From a virus, in IMG/VR virus record IMGVR_UViG_3300020204_000419, positions 1 to 22,207 of that record: DNA of 22,207 bases. One strand, written 5' to 3'. A program made the position numbers and the translations under genes. The notes under the pieces were generated by a model. The model was given only the letters and a program-made list of their open reading frames with translations, was not told the origin of the DNA and ran no database searches. Shown here piece after piece: positions 1-8,637 of the stretch; positions within the stretch are counted from its first letter, which is position 1, and each line of letters opens with the position of its first letter.

Positions 1-636
1 GACGAACTAAAGGCGGAAGCAGAAAGACAACTTTATGCGGAGGGTGAGTTACTAACAGCTAAGGGGGGTGTAAAGCCTGAGGATATACAGGCGGCGTTTG
101 CGGTAACACCTTCTGAAAGAGTCCAAGAAGCCAAGGATGATGCGAAAGGACTGACCCCATTAAATCCGGAGGTTAGGACAGCTACCATAGAGATGGAGCG
201 GGAGGCTGCGAAGAAGATAGCGGAAGATGAAAGAAGCAGGAATAAAGCGGATTTACTAACGGCACTAAAGCTAGGTTCAGATGCCTCAAACGATGCAATA
301 TATCAGGCACTTCAAACTAGACCTGCTCTTGGAGGCTTGGCTCAATCCGCAGGTTTCTTTTTAGATGACCCTGAGATCACATCAGCGGACGACTTGTATG
401 TATCAAAATACGGAGTATTTAAGCTAAATCCGAGAGACTTGCCGTCCATGTTGGGAGGAGGGGTAGCGTTCACCAAACCGGGAGGGGCAGTAGATCAGTT
501 GGCAAAGGGTATGGGGATGAACATAGGGACTGTGACGATTCATGTAGATGGGTCAAAGTCGCCAGAGGAGACGGGTAAGGCGGTGGTGGGGGAACTTCTT
601 AAACTGAAAAAGCGTAAGGAGGGTAAGGCAATATGA
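1..636 (+). CDS. Tail tape measure protein, C-terminal end (5' partial)
   Basis: The reading frame is open from base 1, so this is the last 211 residues of a longer protein whose start lies to the left; the internal ATG at 193 is not a start. The first 80 residues are charged and helical (rich in E, K, A, R). Residues about 110-165 carry a glycine/proline turn region, with LYVSKYGVFKLNP followed by a glycine-rich stretch and FTKPGG. The last 35 residues contain a beta strand TVTIHVDGS followed by SPEETGKAVVGELLKL. A closing strand plus helix of this kind, after a 'location then long helix' layout, is typical of the C-terminus of phage tape measure proteins, which set tail length and are threaded through the tube. 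The position directly before adaptor, hub and spike genes supports this. The stop overlaps the next gene by ATGA. The assignment rests on C-terminal pattern and context; the diagnostic long helical body is outside the window. Confidence 0.62.
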   Translation, partial: DELKAEAERQLYAEGELLTAKGGVKPEDIQAAFAVTPSERVQEAKDDAKGLTPLNPEVRTATIEMEREAAKKIAEDERSRNKADLLTALKLGSDASNDAIYQALQTRPALGGLAQSAGFFLDDPEITSADDLYVSKYGVFKLNPRDLPSMLGGGVAFTKPGGAVDQLAKGMGMNIGTVTIHVDGSKSPEETGKAVVGELLKLKKRKEGKAI

Positions 637-1259
637 CAGCCATGCTGAAATCCCCGATGACCCTTCAAAAGGGGGAAGCGGGATTAGGGATACGCCCATT
701 TGTGTTTGACATCATTGCACCTGATGGTGTGACTTCATTACTGCCTGACAACTTAAAAATGGTTCTTCATGTGAACCCTAAGGGGTTAGACTTCTCTTAT
801 TCAAAGATCGTGACAAGAGATCAGACCATGATGGGTTGGGTAGAGACTTATTTTGGGGACGCTGTGTTAACGATAAATTTTGAAAATGTGTCGGGTGCTT
901 TTATCCGACCATTTACGGGTTTGTCGGCAATAACGGGAGCTGTGGGAGTAGGGGGGCAAAGTTATGGCACGAACATAGGCGGGACACGCAGAGATACAAT
1001 CACCTATGACAAGTACTTGGACGCTCTAGCGTTATTTCATAACAACGGCTCCATTTACGATGATTTAGGGAATGTAGCCCTACAAGGGCGGATAAAGGTG
1101 ACTTTTGATGGAGGCACTTGGTGGGGTTGGTTTCAAAGTTTCAGCGTAACGGATAGTGCGGAGAGTCCCTATCAGTTTTCTATGTCTCTAGCGATGCAGG
1201 TGGAACGCGAAACCCACGGTATCCGTACTCAAAATGGATACTCTCCGACAGGGGGTTGA
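633..1259 (+). CDS. Tail tube-baseplate adaptor-like structural protein (NP...GWVE...GD family), copy 1
   Basis: A 208-aa protein starting at ATG 633, which overlaps the preceding stop (ATGA) and has GGAGGG about 9 bases upstream. The core at about residues 45-95 reads VNPKGLDFSYSK, then GWVETYFGD, then SGAFIRP. From family knowledge, phage tail-tip and baseplate proteins often show this pattern of NP, a S/N-Y-K strand, GGWV.E..WGD and GAF. A second half (residues about 125-200) has a helix YLDALALFHNNG, then strands ending in GWFQSFSVTDSAESPYQFSMS, the usual 'correction and output' strands of these beta barrels. The next gene repeats the same architecture, so the two are diverged paralogues. 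Role by context: a ring or adaptor between tube and hub. It could alternatively be a minor baseplate protein; no enzymatic motif is visible. Confidence 0.6.
   Translation: MTAMLKSPMTLQKGEAGLGIRPFVFDIIAPDGVTSLLPDNLKMVLHVNPKGLDFSYSKIVTRDQTMMGWVETYFGDAVLTINFENVSGAFIRPFTGLSAITGAVGVGGQSYGTNIGGTRRDTITYDKYLDALALFHNNGSIYDDLGNVALQGRIKVTFDGGTWWGWFQSFSVTDSAESPYQFSMSLAMQVERETHGIRTQNGYSPTGG
1250..1255 (+). promoter_or_regulatory. Shine-Dalgarno site that selects the start at 1264
   Basis: AGGGGG lies 8 bases before ATG 1264. The upstream in-frame ATG at 1234 falls inside the previous gene and has no such site, so 1264 is preferred. Confidence 0.6.
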
Positions 1260-1263
1260 TTGT

Positions 1264-2220
1264 ATGAAAGCCACCACAGCCACAGCCCCATATGTAGACC
1301 TATACACGACCGATGAGTTTATCCTATTCCCTGAGGATAACTTGGGGACTATTCCCCTTGATCCTGTTAATCAGCAACACCTTAGGTCTTTCTCTCCATT
1401 TGTGTTGTCGATAAATCCGCCTCAGATGGGAAACTACACCACCAATGCAGGGAGACCCTTTAGGTCTCCCTTAGGCATTTCGGATAGTCAAAGGTATTCA
1501 ATAGACACGAAGCGAGCGAGATTGATTTCACCTAATATCTCGACAAGGGCAAGTACTCCAATATCGAGTGGTGGGGTTGAACCAAGTGTTCCGTATCTGC
1601 AAGCGGGTGTAGTGGATAGAGATGTAGTGATTGACGCTGTTCTTCAGCATCAACAACTAAGACAACTCCCACCAATCATCTTTTTGATCAATCCGACATC
1701 TTTTGCGGTGAACTATACGGACATACAAAACTACGGAGATCAGACTAAATATGGGTTTATTTTCTACAGATGGGGCGAAGATTTAACAAAGATTTCTGTC
1801 TCGTGTCGGCTAGGTGCTTTTATAGCGGGCAGGGAGAACCCTAATGAGGGATTAAATGCAGAAGGACAAATGAAGGGCATCTCAGGGCTTCAGTTTGTCT
1901 CTCGCAGAGACTCGGCTGGATGGAGACAACTTATGTCTATTTTTGCCATCTATCGTAATAGCGTGACTATTGCGGATAGACTTGGAAGAAGCCGTGCTTA
2001 CCACGACATTGGAACACAATCTATCCATTATGATGGGCAAAGATATGTGGGAAGAATGGATAGTTTTACATTTGGGATAACGGAGGAGAATCAGTTGGGG
2101 GGTGTGGAGTTTAGTTTTGATTTTGTGGTGTATGAACACCATCAAGACAGCTTTGAGATGAAATCATCTCTTAGTCCAATGTATCCGCCAAGTGCGACTT
2201 GGTTGGGGGGACTGACATGA
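1264..2220 (+). CDS. Tail tube-baseplate adaptor-like structural protein, copy 2
   Basis: A 318-aa protein starting 4 bases after the previous stop. Residues about 135-185 contain FLINPTSFAVNY, then FYRWGEDLTKISV and LGAFIAG, which line up with the NP/GWVE/GD/GAFI core of the upstream gene. The second half also matches: a helix WRQLMSIFAIYRNS, then YVGRMDSFTFGITEENQLGG and FSFDFVVYEHHQ, like the SFSV...PYQFS end of copy 1. It differs by a 130-residue N-terminal extension with its own SINPPQM motif, rich in S, T and P. The pair suggests an ancient tandem duplication giving two rings of different size. The stop overlaps the hub start (ATGA at 2217-2220). The function is inferred from context; the paralogy is seen in the sequence. 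Confidence 0.58.
   Translation: MKATTATAPYVDLYTTDEFILFPEDNLGTIPLDPVNQQHLRSFSPFVLSINPPQMGNYTTNAGRPFRSPLGISDSQRYSIDTKRARLISPNISTRASTPISSGGVEPSVPYLQAGVVDRDVVIDAVLQHQQLRQLPPIIFLINPTSFAVNYTDIQNYGDQTKYGFIFYRWGEDLTKISVSCRLGAFIAGRENPNEGLNAEGQMKGISGLQFVSRRDSAGWRQLMSIFAIYRNSVTIADRLGRSRAYHDIGTQSIHYDGQRYVGRMDSFTFGITEENQLGGVEFSFDFVVYEHHQDSFEMKSSLSPMYPPSATWLGGLT
2205..2210 (+). promoter_or_regulatory. Shine-Dalgarno site that selects the hub start at 2217
   Basis: A run of six G lies 6 bases before ATG 2217, and that ATG overlaps the preceding stop as ATGA. The in-frame TTG at 2199 would put the start before this site, so it is not preferred. Confidence 0.55.
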
Positions 2221-5200
2221 AGATCGAAAATAGACCCTACGCAGGCAATTGGACATCGGACATAAAAAACAAGTACCGAAGGGTACGAAGTTGGACACCC
2301 GATGCAATAGTTCAGTTCAACGGAGATACCTCCGTTCCGGGCTGTAATGAGTGCAAGAACAAGATAGACTTCCAAGCATTTATTACATCTGTGTCAGTAG
2401 GAGCTGGCGTTACGCCCAACTCGAATAGCTGTTCCATCAATGCCATTATTCCTAGAGCATATGGAGACAGCGTATTTAAAGATGGCGAGTTTATCCTAAT
2501 ACCCGGAGTCGAAGTTAATGTGTACTTCCGTGGGTTCTTCAAAACGGATGAACTATTAGGTGCAGGGGATACTATCCGTCTCAATGAAGAAGATGTGGAT
2601 TTATCCAAAGTAGAGATGCGTCCTTATTATCCCGTTTTTCATGGAGTATTAAGCGGTGTTGATGTTGATCAAACCCTTCAAGGGTCTTACTCCATAAGCA
2701 TGAGCTGCAAGGCACTTTTAGCCTTTTGGGAAAACCAACAGGTAAACACAAACGCAGGTTATTTTGCCGCTCAACCCACAGAGTCAAAGGGCAGCATTCA
2801 ACTAACGGGGCATAAATACACCGATATGACCCCCCATCAAATCATCTATGACCTTTATCTAGACTCGGGTGGTTCCGCACAAGGTACAGGCTTCGCTCTA
2901 CAGAAAACGGATAACATGAAGGCAAAGTCCGTAACAGGACAGCAGTTTTATTCTCTTGCCCTTAGATATTGGGAAAACCGCTTTGAAAATGGATTGTATG
3001 GGCTGAGGATGTATGGCGTATCAGGCAGACTTTATTCAGCTACTGAAACAGCCCTTTTATCCGATGTCTCAATCAAAGGTAAAAAGAACGAGTTTGTATC
3101 CGTAATCAAAGAAGCCTTACAACCTCACGCTGACAAGAAGCCCAGCCCCCTGCTTAAACGCTTCATGGAAGCAGGTTTGGTTCAGTATGACTCCAACGAT
3201 AGGAAACTTCTTCGCTTACCTGATCTTCAGTTTCTAACTCAGGCATCTGAGGATGATCGAGGAGGCGGCGTAAATGTACGAGCACTTAAAGAGTTTATTA
3301 CAGATATCGGAGCCTTGGGTCAAGTGAGTATGTTTGAGTCTAGCTTTACGAGCAAGCTCTCTCTTGCAGGAGATGTCGCTCAAAAGTGCGGCTATGAGTT
3401 CTTCCAAGACCTCGATGGGGATTTGGTCTTTAAACCACCCATGTATAACCTAGATACTTCAGATAATCGCGTCTATCGAATCCAAAGGGAAGATATTTTA
3501 TCCATTTCGTTCGGAGTGACAGAGCCTGAAGCGACCTATGTTATCTGTAAAGGTGGACCCTTTAGAAATATATCGGGTGTGATCGACTCAGGCGAATGGG
3601 GAGTAAAAGGAACCTATGTCGATTACCATCTAGTGGCGAAGTTTGGGTGGAAAGAACACTCCTTTGACACGAGCTTCTACAACACTAAAAGACAAGCCTA
3701 TTATGCCGCAGTTGTTGAATTAGACCGCATCAATAAAGGCATGAATACCTGCAACATCTCCATACCACTAAGACCTGAAATTAAACCAGGTTATCCAATA
3801 TATATCGAACACATAGATTGTTTCTATTATGTCGAATCCGTAAGCCATAGCTTCTCTTATGGAAGTTCAGCCACAACAGGACTCACTCTCACTTGTAGAC
3901 GAAAGAAGTTTATCCCTCCCGGCGATGCTGATGTTGATTATGCGAATGATCCCGCCCGTGCCGTTGACCTCGGAAGAACAGACCTCCCCAAGAAATACCT
4001 ATACAAAAAGGTTAAACTATCCAATGATCTAGGCGACTCTTATGAAACCCGTAAAATAGCGGGATTTCCTAATGTCGTTATGGCTCTTGACCCTACGAAG
4101 ATTGACCCAGGTTTTTTGACCTTTTCCATAGACTTTCAAGCCATAGGTGGTCTTGGAACTGCACAAAGAACTGCCTACAGAAACAACCTGATTATTGAAG
4201 CCAAACGCCTCAAAATCCTAGAAGTAGCTGACGACGGAGACCTGTTCAATGGACCTTGGGTTTTGAAACTACCCAACACAAATAATCCAAGCGGAGAACC
4301 CATAAAAGGTAACTTGTCGTTGGAGGGTGAAGGGTCACAAACAATAACCCGAAATAAAAAAGGTGTGGTGGTCACTCGTAGAGATGGCTCTGCCGTTACA
4401 CGCAGAACTTCCAAAAAAGATGGAGTCATCATCAAAGGAGAATCCGAGCTAGAAATAGCCGCAGTAAAAAGACAACAAGCCAGCCTCAAAGCTGCTCAAC
4501 TCGCTGCACAAGGTCAAAGAGGCAAAGCACAATCCATTAAAGACCGCGAACAGGCACAACTAGAGTTTGAGCAAACTATCCAATCCCTGAGGGGGAATGC
4601 GGAGAGTGGGTTTACAATAGTGGATTTGCTCACCGCAGTTAAGGAAGCACGATACTCAACCAAAGAGAACTCGGCAATAGAGGCAGGAAGCACGGCTAAT
4701 ATCCTCAGACTTCTTCAAAATAAGAAAGCATCTTTTGGACCTCAGCTACCTGGATATTACCGCTACTTCTCTTCTTCTCACCCTGCCCCCGAACACCAAG
4801 CCCCCGACTTAATGGATGCTGAAGTGACCGAAAATGCGGAACAGGCTAGGCTTACTCTGAAAGAAGGTCGGATAGATGACACCGATGTAAATATGGTCTT
4901 TAGCGAAGGTGGAGGAGATTCGATTTATTACTCCGAAGGTCTGATTAAAAAAGGACTTCTTACCCGCACTCAGTATTCCAACGACTTTGAAATCGTCCCC
5001 ACAAAAGATATCCTCACGCTCTCTTTTCAAAAGCATGGGACTCTTGAGAAACGCAAGGTCACCACCACATCACCTAAGGCATCAGGGTGGGGAGTAAGGG
5101 GTCAGACCTTTTGGACGGGCTTCTTTAATAATATCCGAAGTTTCCTCACTAAAGAAATCCAAAAGGGAACACAGAACGCTCGCGTCCTAGCTGACTCGTT

Positions 5201-6344
5201 GTTTTCGGATAACTTCGCAGGGGCTTTCTTCAATTCTGTCCTGCCCAACAAGATGTTCCCCGATACCACCGATAATGATCTAATCACAACGGATAGCGTT
5301 TTTACCGTGGTTGGCTCCTTGAGAGGTGTGATGATCAAACATCATGAAGCCCAAAGACCGAATTATTATGGAGATGGCTTTGATGCCGTCACGGCATTAA
5401 ATGGGACTCTGGCGGATATGAGATCAACTTTTAAGAATGCGGATAGGTTCTTCCCAAGCACGGCGGTTTCCAAGACAACGGCTGAAAAGACCACATGGTC
5501 AAAAGACACCTTTGTGTCTCCGATATTCCCTGTGTCGGATGAAAATGGATTTGAGGTTTTTGGAGCGTATCAATATGGGAGGGGGTTAGAAATATCCAAA
5601 GGCGGAAGTTTTGATCAGCTTTTGGTGCAAGACCCGACGCGGGTCTTTTCGGCTAAAGACCTGCAATCTTTTGTCTTGGACAACAATGGGAGTCCTGAGG
5701 GAACGAGAGAGCAAAGGGGGAAGGTTATTGCAGAGAAGCTAAAGGAAATAGAAAAAGCGGGCAGATTAGACATCATAGATAAGATAGCCTCATCGCGGGG
5801 TTTAGAAAGGGGAGACTTATTAGGGAATGTGTCGCAGGAGATGTTGAACAAATTAATGACGACACTAGACGAGCAGGTGATAACGAATGTGCCGAAGAGG
5901 ATAAGCGAGATAACCCCACCGAGCAGGGGAGATGCGATGTGTAGATGTAAGGCACAGAGCACGGACTTGGAGTTATTGGCACTAGCATCAGACACATCAA
6001 ACTTTGTATCTGTGGGGAATGCGATTAAGACGGAAATGGATATAGTGAACAATGTGGGTAGAGAGATAGCGAGCCGAGAGACGGATTACAGGACACACGA
6101 GGCGGCATTGAGGCATGATTTAGACGCACAGGGAGGTGAGGGTACATTTAAGAGACTGACGGGGGCATTTGGGAGGGTGGGTGGGTCTGTAGTTGAGGAT
6201 TATGAAAACTTGGTTTCTGAACTAGGGTCTACGGAGGAGTTGTTATCTGAGACATTGGATACTTTGGTGGAGAGGGCAGGAGAGATAGGTACAACGGATA
6301 GGGAGAGAGTGGAAGCGGCAAAGAAGCTAAGAGGGAGAGGTTAA
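2217..6344 (+). CDS. Baseplate hub protein with long C-terminal extension
   Basis: 1375 aa. The first ~570 residues look like a hub of the T4 gp27 / P2 gpD (late control D) kind. An early strand set has SVSVGAGVTPNSNSCSINAI and LIPGVEVNVYFRGFF. A later barrel ends in RPEIKPGYPIYIEHID, followed by YYVESVSHSFSYG, ATTGL and LTCRR. The 'YYVESVSHSF...TTGLTL.CRR' closing strand is characteristic of these hubs, which form the trimeric platform for the spike. The spike gene follows one base after the stop. Beyond the hub the protein runs another ~800 residues: a charged, probably coiled-coil stretch (about 720-800), a globular part with PVSDENGFEVFGAYQYGRG near residues 1103-1121, a CRCK motif near 1240, and a helical tail. 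Typical hubs are about 350-500 aa, so the extension is unusual. CNEC near residue 42 could be a metal site but is not proven. The coding style changes near 5.4 kb from C/T-ending to A/G-ending codons. Confidence 0.68.
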   Translation: MKIENRPYAGNWTSDIKNKYRRVRSWTPDAIVQFNGDTSVPGCNECKNKIDFQAFITSVSVGAGVTPNSNSCSINAIIPRAYGDSVFKDGEFILIPGVEVNVYFRGFFKTDELLGAGDTIRLNEEDVDLSKVEMRPYYPVFHGVLSGVDVDQTLQGSYSISMSCKALLAFWENQQVNTNAGYFAAQPTESKGSIQLTGHKYTDMTPHQIIYDLYLDSGGSAQGTGFALQKTDNMKAKSVTGQQFYSLALRYWENRFENGLYGLRMYGVSGRLYSATETALLSDVSIKGKKNEFVSVIKEALQPHADKKPSPLLKRFMEAGLVQYDSNDRKLLRLPDLQFLTQASEDDRGGGVNVRALKEFITDIGALGQVSMFESSFTSKLSLAGDVAQKCGYEFFQDLDGDLVFKPPMYNLDTSDNRVYRIQREDILSISFGVTEPEATYVICKGGPFRNISGVIDSGEWGVKGTYVDYHLVAKFGWKEHSFDTSFYNTKRQAYYAAVVELDRINKGMNTCNISIPLRPEIKPGYPIYIEHIDCFYYVESVSHSFSYGSSATTGLTLTCRRKKFIPPGDADVDYANDPARAVDLGRTDLPKKYLYKKVKLSNDLGDSYETRKIAGFPNVVMALDPTKIDPGFLTFSIDFQAIGGLGTAQRTAYRNNLIIEAKRLKILEVADDGDLFNGPWVLKLPNTNNPSGEPIKGNLSLEGEGSQTITRNKKGVVVTRRDGSAVTRRTSKKDGVIIKGESELEIAAVKRQQASLKAAQLAAQGQRGKAQSIKDREQAQLEFEQTIQSLRGNAESGFTIVDLLTAVKEARYSTKENSAIEAGSTANILRLLQNKKASFGPQLPGYYRYFSSSHPAPEHQAPDLMDAEVTENAEQARLTLKEGRIDDTDVNMVFSEGGGDSIYYSEGLIKKGLLTRTQYSNDFEIVPTKDILTLSFQKHGTLEKRKVTTTSPKASGWGVRGQTFWTGFFNNIRSFLTKEIQKGTQNARVLADSLFSDNFAGAFFNSVLPNKMFPDTTDNDLITTDSVFTVVGSLRGVMIKHHEAQRPNYYGDGFDAVTALNGTLADMRSTFKNADRFFPSTAVSKTTAEKTTWSKDTFVSPIFPVSDENGFEVFGAYQYGRGLEISKGGSFDQLLVQDPTRVFSAKDLQSFVLDNNGSPEGTREQRGKVIAEKLKEIEKAGRLDIIDKIASSRGLERGDLLGNVSQEMLNKLMTTLDEQVITNVPKRISEITPPSRGDAMCRCKAQSTDLELLALASDTSNFVSVGNAIKTEMDIVNNVGREIASRETDYRTHEAALRHDLDAQGGEGTFKRLTGAFGRVGGSVVEDYENLVSELGSTEELLSETLDTLVERAGEIGTTDRERVEAAKKLRGRG

Positions 6345-6345
6345 G

Positions 6346-8628
6346 ATGACAGCAACAGATTTAATGAGAGAGAGGCTAGAGTTTGAGAGTAGATCACAGG
6401 GTTGGTCTGCGTTATCATTGGGGATAGCGATAGTATTGGAGATACAATGGGAGGAGTTTAGGTGTACGCTTCAAATCCTGCATGGAGCGGGAGCGGATAC
6501 CACAATGAATGGCGTAGAGTTGATGATGCCATCTATGGGGAACAGGCACTTTTTGGGTGGGATACCTGAGAGGGGAGACAAGTGTGTTGTGGGATGGTTT
6601 GCAACGGAGACAAAGGGGGACACATCGCAGAAAACCCCTGCGATATTAGCTTGGCTTCCTGCGTCTAGTTATTTGGGACATGAGTGGATACCTGTTCAAG
6701 GCATCACACCTGATGAAGGGTTGATGGGGAACTTGAAAGACCGACAAAAGATCAGGTCTTTTTATCAACGGATAAGGCACAAGCTAAAGCACTACAATGC
6801 GGGGAACATCGGAGCATCATCTGCACAGGGATCGGATTTGCTCTTAGATGAGAGTGTTCATTTATCCAATAGACGCTCAAATGAGATCATATTAAGAGAT
6901 CAAGATCAGGCGATTGTTTTTAGGTCTTTACAGCAGTTTCACGCTTTGAGTGGGGCGAGGGTTTATGGGGGCATGGTTCAGCGAGATGCTCGTTTGTTAC
7001 CTAAGGAGATGTTTTCAGACGGGATCAAGTGGGACGCGGCTGTTCAGCTTGATGAAGAGGGCAATCCATTCATCCCACAAGAGACTTCTTTGTTAGACAT
7101 TTCCAAACTTGATCCACATCCACTTTTCAATCGGGGTAATGACTCTTATGTAGATGCTGAGGGCTCTTTTCATTTATCCAATACCCTGTTTGAGAGAGAC
7201 ACGCCATCGGGAACGATGCCTAAGAGCATAGACCCCTATCGCTTTCTTTATCAGGCTGGCTTGGTTTCGGATAAGTTTAAGGATGAGACGGATAACTATT
7301 TAGGTGAGGTGTATGGAGGGAAGTCGATATTGAGGGTTGGAGATGTGTTCAAAGAAAACGCGATGTTAAATGGAAATGCGTTTACGGAATATCGGATAGA
7401 GGTTACGCATACAACGGATGGTTCTTTACCTGTAACGGAACAGACGGATGGGTTTGACAGCGATAGAGTACCTGAAACAAGAGGGGGTTCAAATAACACG
7501 CCCTTTATCGAGTGGGTCATTGGAACCCCTGTTGGGAATGATCCATTTTCAACGCTAGGCAAAGAGACCTTCGGATTGCCTTTAGTCTCTGAGATAAAGG
7601 ATACATTAGGGATACTGAAGGGAGCAACGGAGTCCACTTCGTTGGTGGATCATTCAGCAACTTTATTAAGAGTAAAGCCGATAGTGGAGGCATTGGACGA
7701 CACCTTCATAACGCTCACAAAGGGCGGCAAGTTTAGAGCGTTCATTTCATCCCCTGCCCCTGATGCCGTTCAGGTTTTAACAAAAGGCGGGGTAGCGATT
7801 AATGCAGGGGGTGAGATATCCGTTAGAGGGTCGAGTTTATCCTTGAGTGGGGACACGGGATTGGCTGTGACATCTGCGAGCGGAGCCATAAATTTATCCG
7901 CCAGCGGAACAAGTATCCAAAATGGGCAAGAGGTTTCTTTATCCATATTGGGTAAGAAGCGAGTGAGTATTCAGAGCAATGTGGCGATAGAGTTTAAGGC
8001 ACCCTTGGTAGATTTCTCAAATGCGGGAGAGATTAGACTAGCGAGTCAAAGTCAGTTATCTTTGAACACGGGGGCGGGTATGGAGTTATCGGCACAGTCG
8101 ATGAAACAGGTTGCATTGGGGGAGTACAACCTTGTGGTATCGGGACCGACAAACTTCAATACGGCTCAGGGTGCTTCTCGATCAGTCACCATAGCGTCCA
8201 ATCCTGCATCAGGTAGTGCAGGTCCTTCGGATAGTTATTTGAATGTGTTTGGAGGAAGAACAGAGACCTATTTGGGTGTCACTACCAACACCAAAACGAT
8301 TGCTTCAGGGACGGAAACAAAAACGATTGTAGCGGGTACGGACACCACCATTGTTGGCACCAACACACAAGTGATTGACCCCACGGGATTCAAGTTCTTA
8401 GCCCCTGCGGGAGGTGTGGTGATACAAGCGGGGTTGGTAGTATCCGTAAATGCCACATCTGTCGTGATGACGGGAACAGCGAACATCACTTTATCTGCAC
8501 CTTCGGTTTTATTATCCTCACCGGGTGCTTCTTTTGGACCGATTGTTTGTGGGTCGGATATTCATCCTATACTTGGAGTACCATTTGCCACCTTTTGTCC
8601 CCCAAGAGGGCAAAACCTTTCGCCCTAG
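6346..8628 (+). CDS. Baseplate central spike (gp5/gpV-like) with beta-helix
   Basis: 760 aa, starting one base after the hub stop with AGGGAGAGG just upstream. The N-terminal ~90 residues fit an OB-fold cap: FRCTLQILHGAG, GVELMMPSMGN and GGIPERGDKCVVGWF resemble the 'P..GD.V.V.F' OB strands of phage spikes. A long middle domain (about 90-450) has no family I can name firmly; it carries RSNEIILRDQDQAIVFRSLQ and MVQRDA. From about residue 460 to 730 the chain becomes short S/T/G/A/V-rich strands (for example GGEISVRGSSLSLSG and GAINLSASGTS), as in an intertwined beta-helix needle. Residues about 645-675 form a near-repeat, TKTIASGTE / TKTIVAGTD / TTIVGTN. The final 30 residues contain VCGSDIHPILGVPFATFC, a likely tip. 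No lysozyme motif is visible, unlike T4 gp5. The role is membrane puncturing at the tail tip. Confidence 0.75.
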   Translation: MTATDLMRERLEFESRSQGWSALSLGIAIVLEIQWEEFRCTLQILHGAGADTTMNGVELMMPSMGNRHFLGGIPERGDKCVVGWFATETKGDTSQKTPAILAWLPASSYLGHEWIPVQGITPDEGLMGNLKDRQKIRSFYQRIRHKLKHYNAGNIGASSAQGSDLLLDESVHLSNRRSNEIILRDQDQAIVFRSLQQFHALSGARVYGGMVQRDARLLPKEMFSDGIKWDAAVQLDEEGNPFIPQETSLLDISKLDPHPLFNRGNDSYVDAEGSFHLSNTLFERDTPSGTMPKSIDPYRFLYQAGLVSDKFKDETDNYLGEVYGGKSILRVGDVFKENAMLNGNAFTEYRIEVTHTTDGSLPVTEQTDGFDSDRVPETRGGSNNTPFIEWVIGTPVGNDPFSTLGKETFGLPLVSEIKDTLGILKGATESTSLVDHSATLLRVKPIVEALDDTFITLTKGGKFRAFISSPAPDAVQVLTKGGVAINAGGEISVRGSSLSLSGDTGLAVTSASGAINLSASGTSIQNGQEVSLSILGKKRVSIQSNVAIEFKAPLVDFSNAGEIRLASQSQLSLNTGAGMELSAQSMKQVALGEYNLVVSGPTNFNTAQGASRSVTIASNPASGSAGPSDSYLNVFGGRTETYLGVTTNTKTIASGTETKTIVAGTDTTIVGTNTQVIDPTGFKFLAPAGGVVIQAGLVVSVNATSVVMTGTANITLSAPSVLLSSPGASFGPIVCGSDIHPILGVPFATFCPPRGQNLSP

Positions 8629-8637
8629 GAAAGAACC

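Noticed and set aside
1882-2787. Cluster of short - strand frames opposite the second adaptor and the hub start
   Set aside because: They overlap one another and strong + strand genes that have overlapping starts and stops; none has a convincing translation start.
5615-6052. 145-codon open frame on the - strand within the hub gene
   Set aside because: It is antisense to a confident structural gene in a purine-rich patch, has no Shine-Dalgarno site, and its composition is the mirror of the hub coding sequence.
6861-7183. GGATA/TATCC enrichment explained as protein repeats (HLSN, LLDS, VLDS)
   Set aside because: Some copies do share such residues, notably Leu-Asp-Ser in the giant gene, but the word also occurs in other codon phases and in both orientations across unrelated genes, so protein repeats cannot explain all of it.
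7296-7637. 113-codon open frame on the - strand within the spike gene
   Set aside because: It is antisense to the spike, with no ribosome site and no recognisable domain pattern.
8607-8626. Inverted repeat AGGGC...GCCCT at the end of the spike gene, considered as a terminator
   Set aside because: The stem is only 5 perfect pairs, there is no T run after it, and the next gene starts 12 bases later on the same strand.
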